DNA of 64,000 nucleotides from Aquipseudomonas alcaligenes (GCF_900156545.1 NZ_FTNW01000001.1:186001-250000), one strand, 5' to 3'. Positions 19,403 through 29,653 are shown, counted from the stretch's first letter. Made by a program: numbers and translations. Notes: generated from the letters alone by a model not told the origin.

Positions 19403-20595
19403 GCCTGCTGCCGGTCGAGGACGCACTGGGGCGCCTGCTGGCGCTGGCCGAGGCGGCGCCGATCGATGCGCGCGAGATCGTTTCGCTGGCCGCTGCCGAT
19501 GGACGTGTACTGGCCACCGATCTGGTCGCTGGCCTCGATCTGCCGCCCTGGCCCAACAGCGCCATGGATGGTTATGCCCTGCGTCTGGCCGACTGGCAGG
19601 GCGAGCCGCTAGCGGTGAGCCAGCGCATTCTTGCCGGCCAGGCACCGGAATCGCTGCAGCCGGGTAGCTGTGCGCGCATCTTTACCGGTGCGCCGCTTCC
19701 GGCGGGCGCTGACACGGTGGAAATGCAGGAGAACGCCGAGATTCTGGCCGACGGGCGCGTGCGTTTCCTTGAGCCGATCAAGGTCGGGCAGAACGTCCGC
19801 CCCCAGGGCCAGGAGACCCGTGCCGGTGAAGTGGTGCTGCCGGCCGGCACTCGTCTGGGGCCGGTCGAGCTGGGTCTGGCCGCCTCGCTTGGCTGTGCGG
19901 TGCTGGCGGTGCGACGCAGGCCGCGAGTGGCAGTGGTGTCGACCGGTGACGAGCTGGTCGAGCCCGGCCAGCCGCTCGGCCCGGGACAGATCTACAACAG
20001 CAACCGCAGCTTGCTGTGCGCCTGGTTGCAGCGCCTGGGCTGCGAGGTGCGCGACGCCGGCATCCTGCCGGACGATGCGCAGCGCACCCGTGAGGCGCTG
20101 GCGGCGCTGGGCGACGCCGACCTGATCCTCTCCACCGGTGGGGTATCGGTCGGCGAGGCCGATCACCTCGGCCAGGTGCTGCGTGAGGGGGGGGAGCTGG
20201 CCCTGTGGAAGCTGGCGATCAAGCCGGGCAAGCCGCTCACCTGCGGGCACTTCCGTGGCGTGCCGGTGCTCGGCCTGCCGGGCAATCCGGCCTCGACCCT
20301 GGTGACCTTCGCCCTGCTTGCCAGGCCCTACCTGCTGCGCCGCCTCGGCGTGCGGCGGGTCGCGCCACTGAGCGTCGAGGTCGCCGCCGGCTTCGTCTGG
20401 AGCAAGCCGGGCAAGCGCCGCGAGTACCTGCGCGCGCGCCTGGAAAACGGCCGCGCCGTGCTCTACCCGAACCAGAGTTCCGGCGTGCTGCGCAGCGCGG
20501 CCTGGGCCGATGGCCTGGTGGAGGTGCTGGAAGAGCGGAGCTATGCCGAAGGCGATGTGCTGCGCTTCATTCCGCTGAGCGAAGTGTTGGGCTAG
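19399..20595 (+). CDS. moeA: Molybdopterin molybdenumtransferase MoeA
   Basis: 398 aa. Inserts molybdate into adenylylated molybdopterin. Four-domain MoeA layout: the N-terminal PWPNSAMDGYAL segment, a MoaB/Mog-like core with STGDELV and STGGVSVGEADHL, the LPGNPAST loop, and a C-terminal beta domain. The ATG at 19399 overlaps the moaB stop; a longer in-frame extension would lie inside moaB. The operon ends at a large inverted repeat. Confidence 0.95.
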   Translation: MSLLPVEDALGRLLALAEAAPIDAREIVSLAAADGRVLATDLVAGLDLPPWPNSAMDGYALRLADWQGEPLAVSQRILAGQAPESLQPGSCARIFTGAPLPAGADTVEMQENAEILADGRVRFLEPIKVGQNVRPQGQETRAGEVVLPAGTRLGPVELGLAASLGCAVLAVRRRPRVAVVSTGDELVEPGQPLGPGQIYNSNRSLLCAWLQRLGCEVRDAGILPDDAQRTREALAALGDADLILSTGGVSVGEADHLGQVLREGGELALWKLAIKPGKPLTCGHFRGVPVLGLPGNPASTLVTFALLARPYLLRRLGVRRVAPLSVEVAAGFVWSKPGKRREYLRARLENGRAVLYPNQSSGVLRSAAWADGLVEVLEERSYAEGDVLRFIPLSEVLG

Positions 20596-20602
20596 GTCCG
20601 AG

Positions 20603-20655
20603 GCGCGGGTTTCACCCGCCCCACAGGCGCCGAGTAGGGCGGGTGAACCCCGCGC
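20603..20655. repeat. 19-bp inverted repeat between moeA and the AraC-type gene
   Basis: GCGCGGGTTTCACCCGCCC (20603-20621) and GGGCGGGTGAACCCCGCGC (20637-20655) are inverted copies with one mismatch and a 15-nt loop. It resembles a short interspersed repeat seen in Pseudomonas intergenic regions. Between convergent genes it may also slow transcription. Confidence 0.75.
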
Positions 20656-20670
20656 GGCCGATGCGGCAGT

Positions 20671-21699
20671 TCAGAGCGGCGCGCCCTTGCGCCGCTCGCG
20701 GTACTCGCCCGGGGTCATGCCGGTCCAAGCCTTGAAGCTGCGGTGGAAGGAGCGCGACTCGGTGAAACCGAGGTAGCTGGCGATGTCCTGGATCGCCAGG
20801 TCACTGCGCAGCAGGTAGTGCTCGGCCAGTTCCTGGCGCAGCTGATCGAGGATTTCCTGGTAGCTGGTGCCGGCCTGCTGCAGATGCCGCTGCAGAGTGC
20901 GTACCGTCATGTGGAATTTCTCGGCGACCTTTTCCTTGCGCGGCAGGCCATCCTTGAGCAGCAGGCGCAGGGCGTTCTTCACCCGCTGTGGCAGCGGCTC
21001 GTTGTCGTCCAGGCCGGCCATCATGGTCAGCGCGTGTTCTTCCAGGGTGCGCAGCAGGTTGGCGTCGGCCTGGCGCAGCGGGATGGCCAGATAGTCCAGC
21101 GGTACCAGCAGGGCGTTGCACGGCTGGCCGAAGCGCACCGGGCAGCCGAAGAAGGCCTCGTAATCCTCCTGCGGCGCCTCGGCGGGGCGCTCATGTTCCA
21201 GCCAGACCTCGCGCGGCGACCGGTCCATATCGGCGATCCAGCGCGCGTAGAGCATCCACGAGGCCAGCACGTTCTCGACCATATGGCGGCGGATGCCGGG
21301 GCTCTCGTGGCGGCAGTTCCAGATCAGCCGTACATGGTCGCCGGCCATTTCCAGGCGGCTGGTGCCCATATCACCGACCAGTTTCTCGTAGGGCACGATG
21401 CGGCTCATGGCCTCGCCCAGGGTCGCGCAGTTCATGGTGATGTAGCCAAGCACGCTCCAGGAGCCCGGCTGCACGTAGCGCGCCGAATGCAGGCCGAACA
21501 GCGGGTCGCCCGACACCTGCATCAGGTGCTGCAGCAGGCGTTCGTGAGCTTCGCTGGGAATGCGTCGGCCGTTGTCGGCCAGGTCTTCGAGGGTCACGCC
21601 GGCGGCGCTGCGCGCCGCCTCCAGGTCCAGACCGAGGGCTTCGGCGTGGCGCAGGTACTTGAGCAGGGCGGGAACCGAGGTATAGCCGAGGGTCAGCAT
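20671..21699 (-). CDS. AraC-family regulator with arabinose-binding-type sensor domain
   Basis: 342 aa. An N-terminal ligand domain of the OruR/ArgR-like 'Arabinose_bd' type (residues 20-210), then a C-terminal AraC HTH (VAEKFHMTVRTLQRHLQQAG...IQDIASYLGFTESRSFHRSF, residues 255-335). It is divergent from the flavoprotein gene at 21824, separated by 124 bp, so it probably controls that cluster. Ligand unknown; regulators of this type often sense lipids or amphipathic molecules. Confidence 0.88.
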   Translation of the reverse strand: MLTLGYTSVPALLKYLRHAEALGLDLEAARSAAGVTLEDLADNGRRIPSEAHERLLQHLMQVSGDPLFGLHSARYVQPGSWSVLGYITMNCATLGEAMSRIVPYEKLVGDMGTSRLEMAGDHVRLIWNCRHESPGIRRHMVENVLASWMLYARWIADMDRSPREVWLEHERPAEAPQEDYEAFFGCPVRFGQPCNALLVPLDYLAIPLRQADANLLRTLEEHALTMMAGLDDNEPLPQRVKNALRLLLKDGLPRKEKVAEKFHMTVRTLQRHLQQAGTSYQEILDQLRQELAEHYLLRSDLAIQDIASYLGFTESRSFHRSFKAWTGMTPGEYRERRKGAPL

Positions 21700-21823
21700 G
21701 GTTTTCTTGTTGTTCTGCTTGTCATGATTGGCGACAGCCGCTGGCCCGATCCGACAGTGACCGGCGCGGGCGGCTGGCTAGTATAGGCAGCCATCGAGAA
21801 TGACCGGAATAGTGGGAGCACGC

Positions 21824-23428
21824 ATGCGACGTTGGAATGGATGGGGCGACGAGGCCACCGTGGTGGAGCTGCCGGCGCATGGCGCGGCCTTCCTGGAGCA
21901 GCGGGTCGGCGTGGGGCAGCGTCTGCCGGATGCCAGTCTGGAGCAGGTGCTGGCTCGGGTGCCCGAATCGCGCTTGGGCGTTCGCCATCCGTTGGTCAGC
22001 GTCGATGCCGAAGTGCGCGTGCGCCACGCCCGCGGCCAGAGCCTGCCGGACTGGCTGGCCATGCGTTCCGGCGAGTTCGGCGTGTTCCCCGACGGCGTTG
22101 CCCTGCCGGAAACCGCCGCGCAGATCCGTGAGTTGCTGGCCTGGGCCAGGGAGCAGGACGCCATCGTCATCCCCTACGGTGGCGGCACCTCGGTGGCTGG
22201 GCATATCAACCCGGTCGAGTCCGCCAAGCCGGTGCTGACCCTGTCGCTGGAGCGCATGACCCAGCTGCTCGATCTCGACGAGCAGAGCCAGATCGCCACC
22301 TTCGGCCCCGGCGCCAACGGCCCGCAGGTGGAGGCGCAGCTGCGCGCGCGCGGCTATACCCTCGGCCACTTCCCGCAGTCCTGGGAGCTGTCCACCCTCG
22401 GCGGCTGGGTTGCCAGCCGCTCCAGCGGCCAGCAGTCGCTGCGCTACGGGCGCATCGAGCAGCTGTTCGCTGGCGGAAAGGTCGAGACCTTCGCCGGCAC
22501 CCTGGATATCCCCACCTTCCCGGCCTCGGCTGCCGGGCCGGACCTGCGCGAGCTGATCCTCGGCAGCGAGGGCCGCTTCGGCGTGATCTCCGAGGTCAAG
22601 GTGCGCGTGAGCAAACTGGCCGAGCAGGAGAAGTTCTTCGCAGTGTTCCTGCCCAGCTGGCAGCAGGCCCTGGCCGGCATCCGCGCCCTGGTCCAGGCAC
22701 GCATCCCGCTCTCCATGCTGCGCCTGTCCAACGCCATCGAGACCGAGACCCAGCTGGCCCTGGCCGGCCACCCCGAGCAGATCGCCCTGCTGGAGAAGTA
22801 CCTGGCCCTGCGCGGCGCGCGCGCCGGCAAGTGCATGCTGACCTTCGGCGTCACCGGCAACCGCAGCCAGAATGCGCTGTCGGTGAAGCAGGCGAAGAAG
22901 CTGCTGAAGGGCTTCGGTGGCGTGTTCACCGGCACCCTGCTGGGCAAGAAGTGGGCGGAAAACCGCTTTCGCTTCCCCTACCTGCGCCACGGCCTGTGGG
23001 AGGCCGGCTACGCGGTGGATACCCTGGAGACGGCCACCGACTGGAACAACGTCGACCACCTGCTGAACCAGGTCGAGGCCAGCCTGCGCCAGGGCCTGGC
23101 GGAGGAGGGCGAGCGGGTCCACGTGTTCACCCACCTGTCGCACGTCTACGGCCAGGGTTCGAGCATCTACACCACCTATGTGTTCCGTCCGGGTGACCGC
23201 TACGAAACCACCCTGGCGCGCTGGACCAAGCTCAAGCGGGCGGCTAGCCAGACCATTGCCGACAACCGCGGCACCATCAGCCACCAGCACGGCGTCGGCC
23301 GCGATCACGCGCCGTACCTGGCGGCGGAGAAGGGCGAGCTGGGTATGGCCGCGCTCAAGGCCATGGCGCAGCACTTCGACCCCGAGCGGCGCTTGGCCCC
23401 CGGCGTGCTGCTGGAAACCCATGAATAA
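21824..23428 (+). CDS. FAD-binding oxidase of the alkyl-DHAP synthase family
   Basis: 534 aa. PCMH-type FAD domain (VIPYGGGTSVAGHINPVESA at about 114-133) followed by a FAD-oxidase C-terminal domain with SHVYGQGSSIYTTYVF and NRGTISHQHGVGRDH. Overall similarity is to alkylglycerone-phosphate (alkyl-DHAP) synthase, which makes the ether bond of ether lipids. The histidine-rich active-site loop of the eukaryotic enzyme (HHH, as I recall) reads H-Q-H here, so the reaction may differ. The ATG at 21824 has GGGAG upstream; an ATG eight codons earlier is possible. First gene of the run that continues with a GlpD-like protein and a kinase. Confidence 0.82.
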   Translation: MRRWNGWGDEATVVELPAHGAAFLEQRVGVGQRLPDASLEQVLARVPESRLGVRHPLVSVDAEVRVRHARGQSLPDWLAMRSGEFGVFPDGVALPETAAQIRELLAWAREQDAIVIPYGGGTSVAGHINPVESAKPVLTLSLERMTQLLDLDEQSQIATFGPGANGPQVEAQLRARGYTLGHFPQSWELSTLGGWVASRSSGQQSLRYGRIEQLFAGGKVETFAGTLDIPTFPASAAGPDLRELILGSEGRFGVISEVKVRVSKLAEQEKFFAVFLPSWQQALAGIRALVQARIPLSMLRLSNAIETETQLALAGHPEQIALLEKYLALRGARAGKCMLTFGVTGNRSQNALSVKQAKKLLKGFGGVFTGTLLGKKWAENRFRFPYLRHGLWEAGYAVDTLETATDWNNVDHLLNQVEASLRQGLAEEGERVHVFTHLSHVYGQGSSIYTTYVFRPGDRYETTLARWTKLKRAASQTIADNRGTISHQHGVGRDHAPYLAAEKGELGMAALKAMAQHFDPERRLAPGVLLETHE

Positions 23429-23617
23429 GCCTGCTGCGCGTCCCGATAGCTGCGTGACTCGCTACGCTCGCCCTGCGGGCCTGCCTGCGGCAGTTCAGCC
23501 GCAAGCGGCTGTGAGGCGGTGCTCGCTCCTCGCCTATCGACTTGATATGTCTCGTCGCTGCGCTCCGTCCGCCTTGCTCTCGAGGCGCTCGCGACGGCTT
23601 CTTCAAGGGTTTCGATA
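23429..23617. other. Gap between flavoprotein and GlpD-like genes
   Basis: 189 bp with repeat-like, pyrimidine-rich sequence (several GCTCGC/CGCTACGCTCGC motifs). No gene or clear terminator is seen. The downstream gene has only a poor ribosome-binding site, so a separate promoter cannot be excluded. Confidence 0.4.
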
Positions 23618-25207
23618 ATGTCGAGCTGGAACGCCACTTGGCGTGAGGCCGCGCTGCCCGAGCTTGCGGGGCGCGACTGGGACCTGATAGTTATCGGCGG
23701 CGGCATCAGCGGCGCCGGCATCCTGCGCGAGGCGGCGCGGCGCGGCTGGAGCTGCCTGCTGCTGGAGCAGCGCGATTTCGCCTGGGGCACCTCCAGCCGC
23801 TCGTCGAAGATGGTCCACGGCGGCCTGCGCTATATCGCCAAGGGCCAGCTGGGCCTGACCCGCGACTCGGTGCGCGAGCGCCAGCGCCTGCTCGGCGAGG
23901 CGCCTGGCCTGGTCGATGCGCTGCCGTTCCTGTTCCCGCATTACCGTGGCAAGTTCCCCGGCCCCCGGGTGTTCGGCGGCCTGCTCGGCGTGTACGACGC
24001 CCTGGCTGGCCAGCGCCTGCACCGCTATCACCCGGCTGCCGAGCTGCGCTACCTGGCGCCGGGGCTGAGCGATAAGGAGCTGCTCGGCGGTACCCTGTTC
24101 ACCGATGCCGTCACCGACGACGCGCGCCTGGTCATGCGCGTGCTGGGCGAGGCGCGGGCCGAGGGCGGCGAGGCATTGAATGGCCTGCGCGTGGTGGAGC
24201 TGAGCCGCGATGGCGAACGGGTGAACGGCCTGGTCGCCGAGGACAGCGAAAGCGGCCGGCGCTTCAGCTTCCGCGCACGCGCCGTGGCCCAGGCCACCGG
24301 TGCCTGGGCTGACGAGCTGCGCCAGAAGAGCGGCCTGGAACATATCCGCCCGCTGCGCGGCAGCCACCTGCTGCTGCCGGCCTGGCGCCTGCCGGTGGCC
24401 CAGGCCATCAGCTTTATGCACCCCGAGGACCAGCGACCGGTGTTCGTCTTCCCCTGGGAGGGCGCCACGGTGATCGGCACCACCGACCTGGACCATGGCG
24501 AGGCGCTGAACCGCGATGCGCGGATCACGGAGGATGAGTTCGAGTACCTGCTGGCGGCCTGCGCCAGCGTGTTCCCGCATGCCAAGGTCGGTCGCGCCGA
24601 CGTGCTTTCTACCTGGGCCGGCGTGCGCCCGGTGGTCAGCGAGGGCGAAAGCACCGGCAAGAAGCCGTCGGACGAGAAGCGCGAGCATGCCCTGTGGGTC
24701 GAGCCCGGCTGCGTGACTCTGGCCGGCGGCAAGCTGACCACCTTCCGCCTGCTGGCGCTCGAAGTGCTGCGCGCCTGTGCGTCGATGCTCGGGCGCGAGG
24801 TGGCGGATGTGGGGCAGACGGTATTCCATGCCGCGCCGCCGGTGGCGTTGACCGGCTTGAGCCTGAGCCAACAGCGGCGCTTGGCCGGGCGCCATGGCCA
24901 TGCGCTGCCGCGTCTGGCCGAGCTGATTGGCGAGCTGGGCGGCGAGTGCATCGGCGCCAGCACCACGCTGTGGGCCGAGCTGGCCCTGGCCTGTGACGAC
25001 GAACTGGTGCTGCAACTGGACGACCTGCTGCTGCGCCGCACGCGCATCGGCCTGCTTCTGGCGGGTGGCGCCGAAGCCGAGCTGCCGCGCATCCGCGCCC
25101 TGTGCCAGCCGCGCCTGGGCTGGAGCGATGCGCGCTGGGAAGAACAACAACAACGCTATCTGGCGCTATGGCGCCAGTGCTACAGCCTGCCGGGTGAATC
25201 TTCGTGA
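23618..25207 (+). CDS. GlpD-like FAD-dependent glycerol-3-phosphate dehydrogenase
   Basis: 529 aa. An N-terminal dinucleotide fold ([20 protein letters not shown]), the GlpD signature [17 protein letters not shown], and a C-terminal GlpD-type helical domain. The family oxidises glycerol-3-phosphate to DHAP and passes electrons to quinone at the inner membrane. The partners are not the usual glpFK genes but an alkyl-DHAP-synthase-like protein and an FGGY kinase, so this looks like a paralogue with a specialised substrate. It overlaps the kinase start (GTGA). Confidence 0.87.
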   Translation: MSSWNATWREAALPELAGRDWDLIVIGGGISGAGILREAARRGWSCLLLEQRDFAWGTSSRSSKMVHGGLRYIAKGQLGLTRDSVRERQRLLGEAPGLVDALPFLFPHYRGKFPGPRVFGGLLGVYDALAGQRLHRYHPAAELRYLAPGLSDKELLGGTLFTDAVTDDARLVMRVLGEARAEGGEALNGLRVVELSRDGERVNGLVAEDSESGRRFSFRARAVAQATGAWADELRQKSGLEHIRPLRGSHLLLPAWRLPVAQAISFMHPEDQRPVFVFPWEGATVIGTTDLDHGEALNRDARITEDEFEYLLAACASVFPHAKVGRADVLSTWAGVRPVVSEGESTGKKPSDEKREHALWVEPGCVTLAGGKLTTFRLLALEVLRACASMLGREVADVGQTVFHAAPPVALTGLSLSQQRRLAGRHGHALPRLAELIGELGGECIGASTTLWAELALACDDELVLQLDDLLLRRTRIGLLLAGGAEAELPRIRALCQPRLGWSDARWEEQQQRYLALWRQCYSLPGESS

Positions 25208-26763
25208 GCGAACAACGCTATCTGCTGGCCATCGACAACGGCACCCAGAGCGTGCGCGCGCTGCTCTTCGACCTGGCCGGCAACCTGGTCGGCAAAGGCA
25301 AGGTGGAGCTGGAACCCTACTATTCCGAGCACCCCGGCTGGGCCGAGCAGGACCCGGAGTACTACTGGCGCAGCCTCGGCGAGGCCTGTCGGCAGCTGTG
25401 GGCCAGCGTCGACATCGATAAAAGCCAGATTGCCGGCGTATCGCTGACCACTCAGCGCGGCACCCTGATCAATGTCGACGCGGCCGGCCAGCCGCTGCGC
25501 CCGGCCATCCTCTGGCTCGACCAGCGCCGTGCCGATGTGGCGGGTCGCATCCAGGGGCCCTGGGGCTGGCTGTTCAAGCTGATCCGCGAAGAGGAGACCA
25601 TCGACTACTTCCGCAGCCAGGCCGAAGCCAACTGGATCGCCCAGCAGCAGCCGGAGATCTGGGCGCGCACGCACAAGTTCCTGCTGCTGTCGGGGTTCCT
25701 CACCCACCGCCTGTGCGGGCGCTTCGCCGACTCGGTGGGCAGCTGCGTGGCCTACCTGCCGTTCGACTACAAGCGCCTGTGCTGGGCCAAGCCGAGCGAC
25801 TGGAAGTGGCAGGCCATTCCGGTGCGCCCGGACATGCTGCCGGAGCTGGTCAAGCCGGGCGAGCGTATCGGCGCCATCAGCGCCGAGGCCAGCCGGCACA
25901 CCGGCATTCCCGAGGGCCTGCCGCTGATCTCCGCCGCCTCGGACAAGGCCTGCGAGGTGATCGGCGCCGGCGGCGTGGAGCCAAGCACGGCCTGCCTGTC
26001 CTACGGCACCACGGCGACCATCAACACCACCCGCAGCCAGTACCTGGAGACCATCCCGCTGATCCCGCCTTACCCAGCGGCGATTCCTGACCACTACAAC
26101 ACCGAGGTCATGGTGTTTCGCGGCTTCTGGATGGTCAGCTGGTTCAAGGAGCAGTTCGGCCACGCCGAGCGCCAGCGCGGCCTGGAGCTGGGGGTGGAGG
26201 CAGAGACGCTGTTCGACGAGCTGGTGGAGAGCGTGTCGCCCGGTTCCATGGGCCTGATGCTGCAGCCGTTCTGGTCGCCGGGTATTCGCGAGCCTGGGCT
26301 GGAGGCCAAGGGCTCGATCATCGGCTTTGGCGATGTGCACACCCGCGCGCACCTGTACCGTGCCATCCTCGAAGGGCTGGCCTACGCGTTGCGCCAGGGC
26401 CGCGAGAAGATTGAGCAGCGTTCCGGCACGCGCATCGAGCGTTTGCGCATCTCCGGCGGAGGCTCGCAGAGCGATGCGGCCATGCAGCTGACCGCCGACA
26501 TCTTCAACCTGCCGGCCGAGCGCCCGCACCTGTACGAGACTTCCGGCCTCGGCGCGGCCATCGACTGCGCCGTTGGCCTGGGGCTGCACCCGGACTTCCC
26601 CACGGCCATCGCCGCCATGACCCGCGTCGGTAAAGTGTTCCAGCCCAACCCACAGGCCGTGGCGGTGTACGAGCGCCTGTACCGCGAGGTCTATCTGCGC
26701 ATGTACAGGCAGCTGAGGCCGCTGTACCGCAGCATTCGGGAGATCACTGGCTATCCCGCCTGA
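25204..26763 (+). CDS. FGGY-family carbohydrate/polyol kinase
   Basis: 519 aa. N-terminal FGGY ATPase motif [18 protein letters not shown]-terminal domain with [20 protein letters not shown]. The family includes glycerol, xylulose and ribulose kinases; substrate cannot be read from sequence. GTG start overlapping the upstream stop by four bases means co-translation with the GlpD-like enzyme. A reasonable inference is that the kinase makes the phosphate ester that the dehydrogenase then oxidises. Confidence 0.85.
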   Translation: MSEQRYLLAIDNGTQSVRALLFDLAGNLVGKGKVELEPYYSEHPGWAEQDPEYYWRSLGEACRQLWASVDIDKSQIAGVSLTTQRGTLINVDAAGQPLRPAILWLDQRRADVAGRIQGPWGWLFKLIREEETIDYFRSQAEANWIAQQQPEIWARTHKFLLLSGFLTHRLCGRFADSVGSCVAYLPFDYKRLCWAKPSDWKWQAIPVRPDMLPELVKPGERIGAISAEASRHTGIPEGLPLISAASDKACEVIGAGGVEPSTACLSYGTTATINTTRSQYLETIPLIPPYPAAIPDHYNTEVMVFRGFWMVSWFKEQFGHAERQRGLELGVEAETLFDELVESVSPGSMGLMLQPFWSPGIREPGLEAKGSIIGFGDVHTRAHLYRAILEGLAYALRQGREKIEQRSGTRIERLRISGGGSQSDAAMQLTADIFNLPAERPHLYETSGLGAAIDCAVGLGLHPDFPTAIAAMTRVGKVFQPNPQAVAVYERLYREVYLRMYRQLRPLYRSIREITGYPA

Positions 26764-26810
26764 ATGCATGTCTGCCTGTTTATACTGAGCCGACAGGCGA
26801 AGGAGGGGGC

Positions 26811-27731
26811 ATGAGCGAGCGTAAGGCGATGCTGATCCTGCATGGCAAGCAGGCGCAGAACGAGGAGGTCCGTGCAGCCGTGATGGCGCTGCGCGAGCGG
26901 GGCTGGCAGCTGGCCGTGCGCCTGACCTGGGAAGGTGGCGATGCGGCGCGCCTGGTGCAGGAGGCGCTGGCCGCCGGCTATTCCACCCTGATCGCCGGGG
27001 GCGGCGATGGCACCTTGCGTGAGGTGGCTGAAGCACTCGCGCTGGCCGGCGCTCAGGCCAGCCTGGCATTGCTGCCGCTGGGGACCGCAAACGACTTCTG
27101 TCGCGCGGCCGGGATTCCGCTGGTGCCAAGCGAGGCGCTGGCGCTGCTGGCGCGTCTGCCGGTGGCGGTCGACCTCGGTGAAGTGGACGGTCAGCTGTTT
27201 CTCAACATGGCCACTGGGGGCTTTGGCTCCAGGGTAACGGCCAACACGTCCGAGGAGCTCAAGAAGCTACTGGGCGGCGCCGCGTATTTTCTCACCGGGC
27301 TGACGCGCTTCTCCGAGGTGCATTCGTCCTATGGTCGCTTTCGCGGGCCAGGTTTCGAATGGGACGGTGATTTCCTCGCCCTGGGAATCGGTAATGGCCG
27401 TCAGGCAGGCGGTGGTCACGTGCTGTGCCCGCAGGCGTGCGTCGATGACGGCTTGCTCGACATCTGCATCGTGCCGGCCCCCCAGGATGTGGTGGGCACC
27501 CTGGGCACCCTGCTCTCCGGAGGCGTTCTGGGGCTGGAGTCCGTGTCCCTGCGGGTCCGTCTGCCCTGGCTGGAGGTGGAGGCCCCGGAGGGATTGGACA
27601 TCAATCTTGATGGTGAACCCATGGAGGGGCGGCGCTTGCGTTTTGTCGCAAGGCCGGGCGCCTTGCGCCTACACTTGCCAGAGGCCTCGCCGCTGCTCGG
27701 TCATGGCGCTGTCGGGGCGCCTGCGGCATGA
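26811..27731 (+). CDS. yegS: YegS-type lipid kinase
   Basis: 306 aa, diacylglycerol-kinase-like catalytic domain. LIAGGGDGTLREVAEAL at about residues 60-76 is the nucleotide-binding motif; PLGTANDFCRAAGIP and the C-terminal LDINLDGEP are also family signatures. YegS phosphorylates lipids such as phosphatidylglycerol in vitro. It is 47 bp downstream of the kinase, with GAAGGAGG before the ATG. Likely the last gene of the glycerolipid-like run. Confidence 0.9.
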   Translation: MSERKAMLILHGKQAQNEEVRAAVMALRERGWQLAVRLTWEGGDAARLVQEALAAGYSTLIAGGGDGTLREVAEALALAGAQASLALLPLGTANDFCRAAGIPLVPSEALALLARLPVAVDLGEVDGQLFLNMATGGFGSRVTANTSEELKKLLGGAAYFLTGLTRFSEVHSSYGRFRGPGFEWDGDFLALGIGNGRQAGGGHVLCPQACVDDGLLDICIVPAPQDVVGTLGTLLSGGVLGLESVSLRVRLPWLEVEAPEGLDINLDGEPMEGRRLRFVARPGALRLHLPEASPLLGHGAVGAPAA

Positions 27732-27809
27732 TGGCCTGAGGCCAGTACTGCAGTTTCTTAACAAGTGGCCGATAGCAGCTAGACTCGAAGTAAATATGAG
27801 GAGCACTCG

Positions 27810-28739
27810 ATGGCCAGCATTCTCGATACGGTGGACCAGCGCACCCAACTGGTGGGCGAGAATCGCCTGGAAATCCTCATGTTTCGTCTGGCTGGCCGGC
27901 AGCTGTTCGCCATCAACGTGTTCAAGGTGCAGGAAGTCCTGCAACTGCCCAAGCTGACCCTGATGCCGCACCGCCACCCCTATGTCTGCGGCGTGGTCAA
28001 CCTGCGCGGCCAGACGCTGCCGGTGATCGATCTGTCGCAGGCCATCGGTATGCGTCCGCTGACGCCCAACCAGAACAGCACCATCATCGTCACCGAGTAC
28101 AACCGCTCGGTGCAGGCTTTCCTGGTGGGTGGCGTGGACCGCATCATCAATCTGAACTGGGAGTCGGTCATGCCTCCGCCGGGTGGTGCCGGCCGTCAGC
28201 ACTATCTGACGGCCATCACCAAGGTGGACGATCAGATTGTCGAGGTCATCGACGTGGAAAAGGTGCTGGCGGAAATCGCACCGATGAGTACCAAGGTTTC
28301 CGAAGAGAAACTCGAGGATCCGCTGCTGGCCCAGGCTCGCGGGCGCGAAGTGCTGCTGGTGGATGATTCCGGAGTGGCCATGGGGCAGCTCAAGGAGACC
28401 ATGGCGCAGCTGGAAATCCGTTCACATCAGGCGGGCGACGGACTGAAGGCGCTCAAGATGCTCAAGCTCTGGGCCGACTCGAATGTGGATGTGCCCAACA
28501 AGCTGCTGATGGTCATTACCGATGCCGAAATGCCGGAGATGGACGGGTACCGACTGACCACCGAAATCCGCAATGATCCCAGGCTCAAGGATCTGTACGT
28601 GGTCCTGCACACCTCGCTTTCTGGCAGCTTCAACGAAGCGATGGTCAAGAAGGTTGGCTGTGACGATTTCCTTTCCAAATTCCAGCCGGACAAGCTGGTG
28701 GATGTGGTCCGCAAGCGGCTTGAGTTACTACAGCGTTAG
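27810..28739 (+). CDS. CheV-type chemotaxis coupling protein
   Basis: 309 aa. CheW-like coupling domain (residues 15-160, NVFKVQEVLQLPKLT and VNLRGQTLPVIDLS) fused to a response-regulator receiver domain (about 180-305). Receiver residues present: the acidic pair in LLVDDSG, phospho-acceptor D238 in TDAEMPEMDGY and the lysine in FLSKFQPD. CheV links chemoreceptors to CheA and adapts through phosphorylation. It has its own terminator and stands alone. Confidence 0.93.
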   Translation: MASILDTVDQRTQLVGENRLEILMFRLAGRQLFAINVFKVQEVLQLPKLTLMPHRHPYVCGVVNLRGQTLPVIDLSQAIGMRPLTPNQNSTIIVTEYNRSVQAFLVGGVDRIINLNWESVMPPPGGAGRQHYLTAITKVDDQIVEVIDVEKVLAEIAPMSTKVSEEKLEDPLLAQARGREVLLVDDSGVAMGQLKETMAQLEIRSHQAGDGLKALKMLKLWADSNVDVPNKLLMVITDAEMPEMDGYRLTTEIRNDPRLKDLYVVLHTSLSGSFNEAMVKKVGCDDFLSKFQPDKLVDVVRKRLELLQR

Positions 28740-28756
28740 GGCTGTGCTTGAGTTAG

Positions 28757-28787
28757 TGGAAAAGGCGCTTTATAAGCGCCTTTTCCA
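28757..28787 (+). terminator. cheV terminator
   Basis: TGGAAAAGGCGCTT-TAT-AAGCGCCTTTTCCA, a perfect 14-bp stem with flanking A and T tracts. Confidence 0.92.
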
Positions 28788-28805
28788 TTGCCAGGAATGG
28801 CTGTC

Positions 28806-29612
28806 ATGTTGCGACTTTCCGCGTTGTACCGTTACCCGATCAAATCCACGGCTGCCGATGTGCTGAGTGAGGCGCGAGTGCGGCTGCAGGGTTTGGAGGG
28901 TGATCGACGCTGGATGCTGGCAGATCCTGTGACGGGTCGCTTCCTGACCCAGCGTGTTCTGCCGCAGATGGGGCGTATCAGGGCTCACTGGCGCGAGGGT
29001 GGTTCGCTGACCCTGATGGTGCCCGGTATGGAACCGCTTGAGGTCAAGGTTCCCGAGGCTGACAGCGCGCTACGTGAAGTCACGGTCTGGAGCGATTGTC
29101 TGCAGGCCCCTGACGCTGGCGATGAGGCTGCGCTCTGGCTGGCTGCCGCGATTGGTCGGCCCTGCAGGCTGGTACACGTGCCTGAGTCTCGGGCTCGCCA
29201 GGTAGATGCCAACTACGCCCAGCCAGATGACCGGGTGGGTTTCGCCGATGGCTTCCCCCTGTTACTGATCGGCCAGTCCTCGCTGGACGACCTCTGTGCG
29301 CGCGTCGGGCGCCCGCTGGAAATGCTGCGTTTTCGTCCCAACCTGGTGGTCGAGGGCAGTGCGCCCTACGCCGAGGATGGCTGGAAGCGTATTCGCATTG
29401 GTGACCTCGAATTCGAGGTGGCCAAGGGCTGCAGCCGTTGCATCCTCACCACCATCGACCCGCAGACCGGCGAGCGCAGCGCCGACCGCGAACCGCTGAC
29501 CACGCTGAAGACCTATCGCGAGCGCGAGGGTGATGTGTATTTCGGCCAGAACCTGCTGCCGCGCGGTATCGGCGAGCTGCGCGTCGGCATGCCGGTGCAA
29601 GTGCTGGAGTAG
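28806..29612 (+). CDS. MOSC-domain protein
   Basis: 268 aa. N-terminal MOSC beta-barrel (LSALYRYPIKSTAADVLSEA) and C-terminal MOSC domain (FRPNLVVEGSAPYAEDGWKRI; the conserved cysteine in KGCSRCILTTIDPQTGERS). MOSC proteins bind a molybdenum cofactor through that cysteine, like YcbX/mARC, and reduce N-hydroxylated compounds. The ATG at 28806 has CCAGGA ten bases upstream; an ATG at 28797 is closer to that site. Its need for molybdenum cofactor ties loosely to mobA/moaB/moeA nearby. Confidence 0.9.
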   Translation: MLRLSALYRYPIKSTAADVLSEARVRLQGLEGDRRWMLADPVTGRFLTQRVLPQMGRIRAHWREGGSLTLMVPGMEPLEVKVPEADSALREVTVWSDCLQAPDAGDEAALWLAAAIGRPCRLVHVPESRARQVDANYAQPDDRVGFADGFPLLLIGQSSLDDLCARVGRPLEMLRFRPNLVVEGSAPYAEDGWKRIRIGDLEFEVAKGCSRCILTTIDPQTGERSADREPLTTLKTYREREGDVYFGQNLLPRGIGELRVGMPVQVLE

Positions 29613-29653
29613 TCTTAATTCCCGGCCTGTATCCGGGCTTCGGCGGCAGAAAC

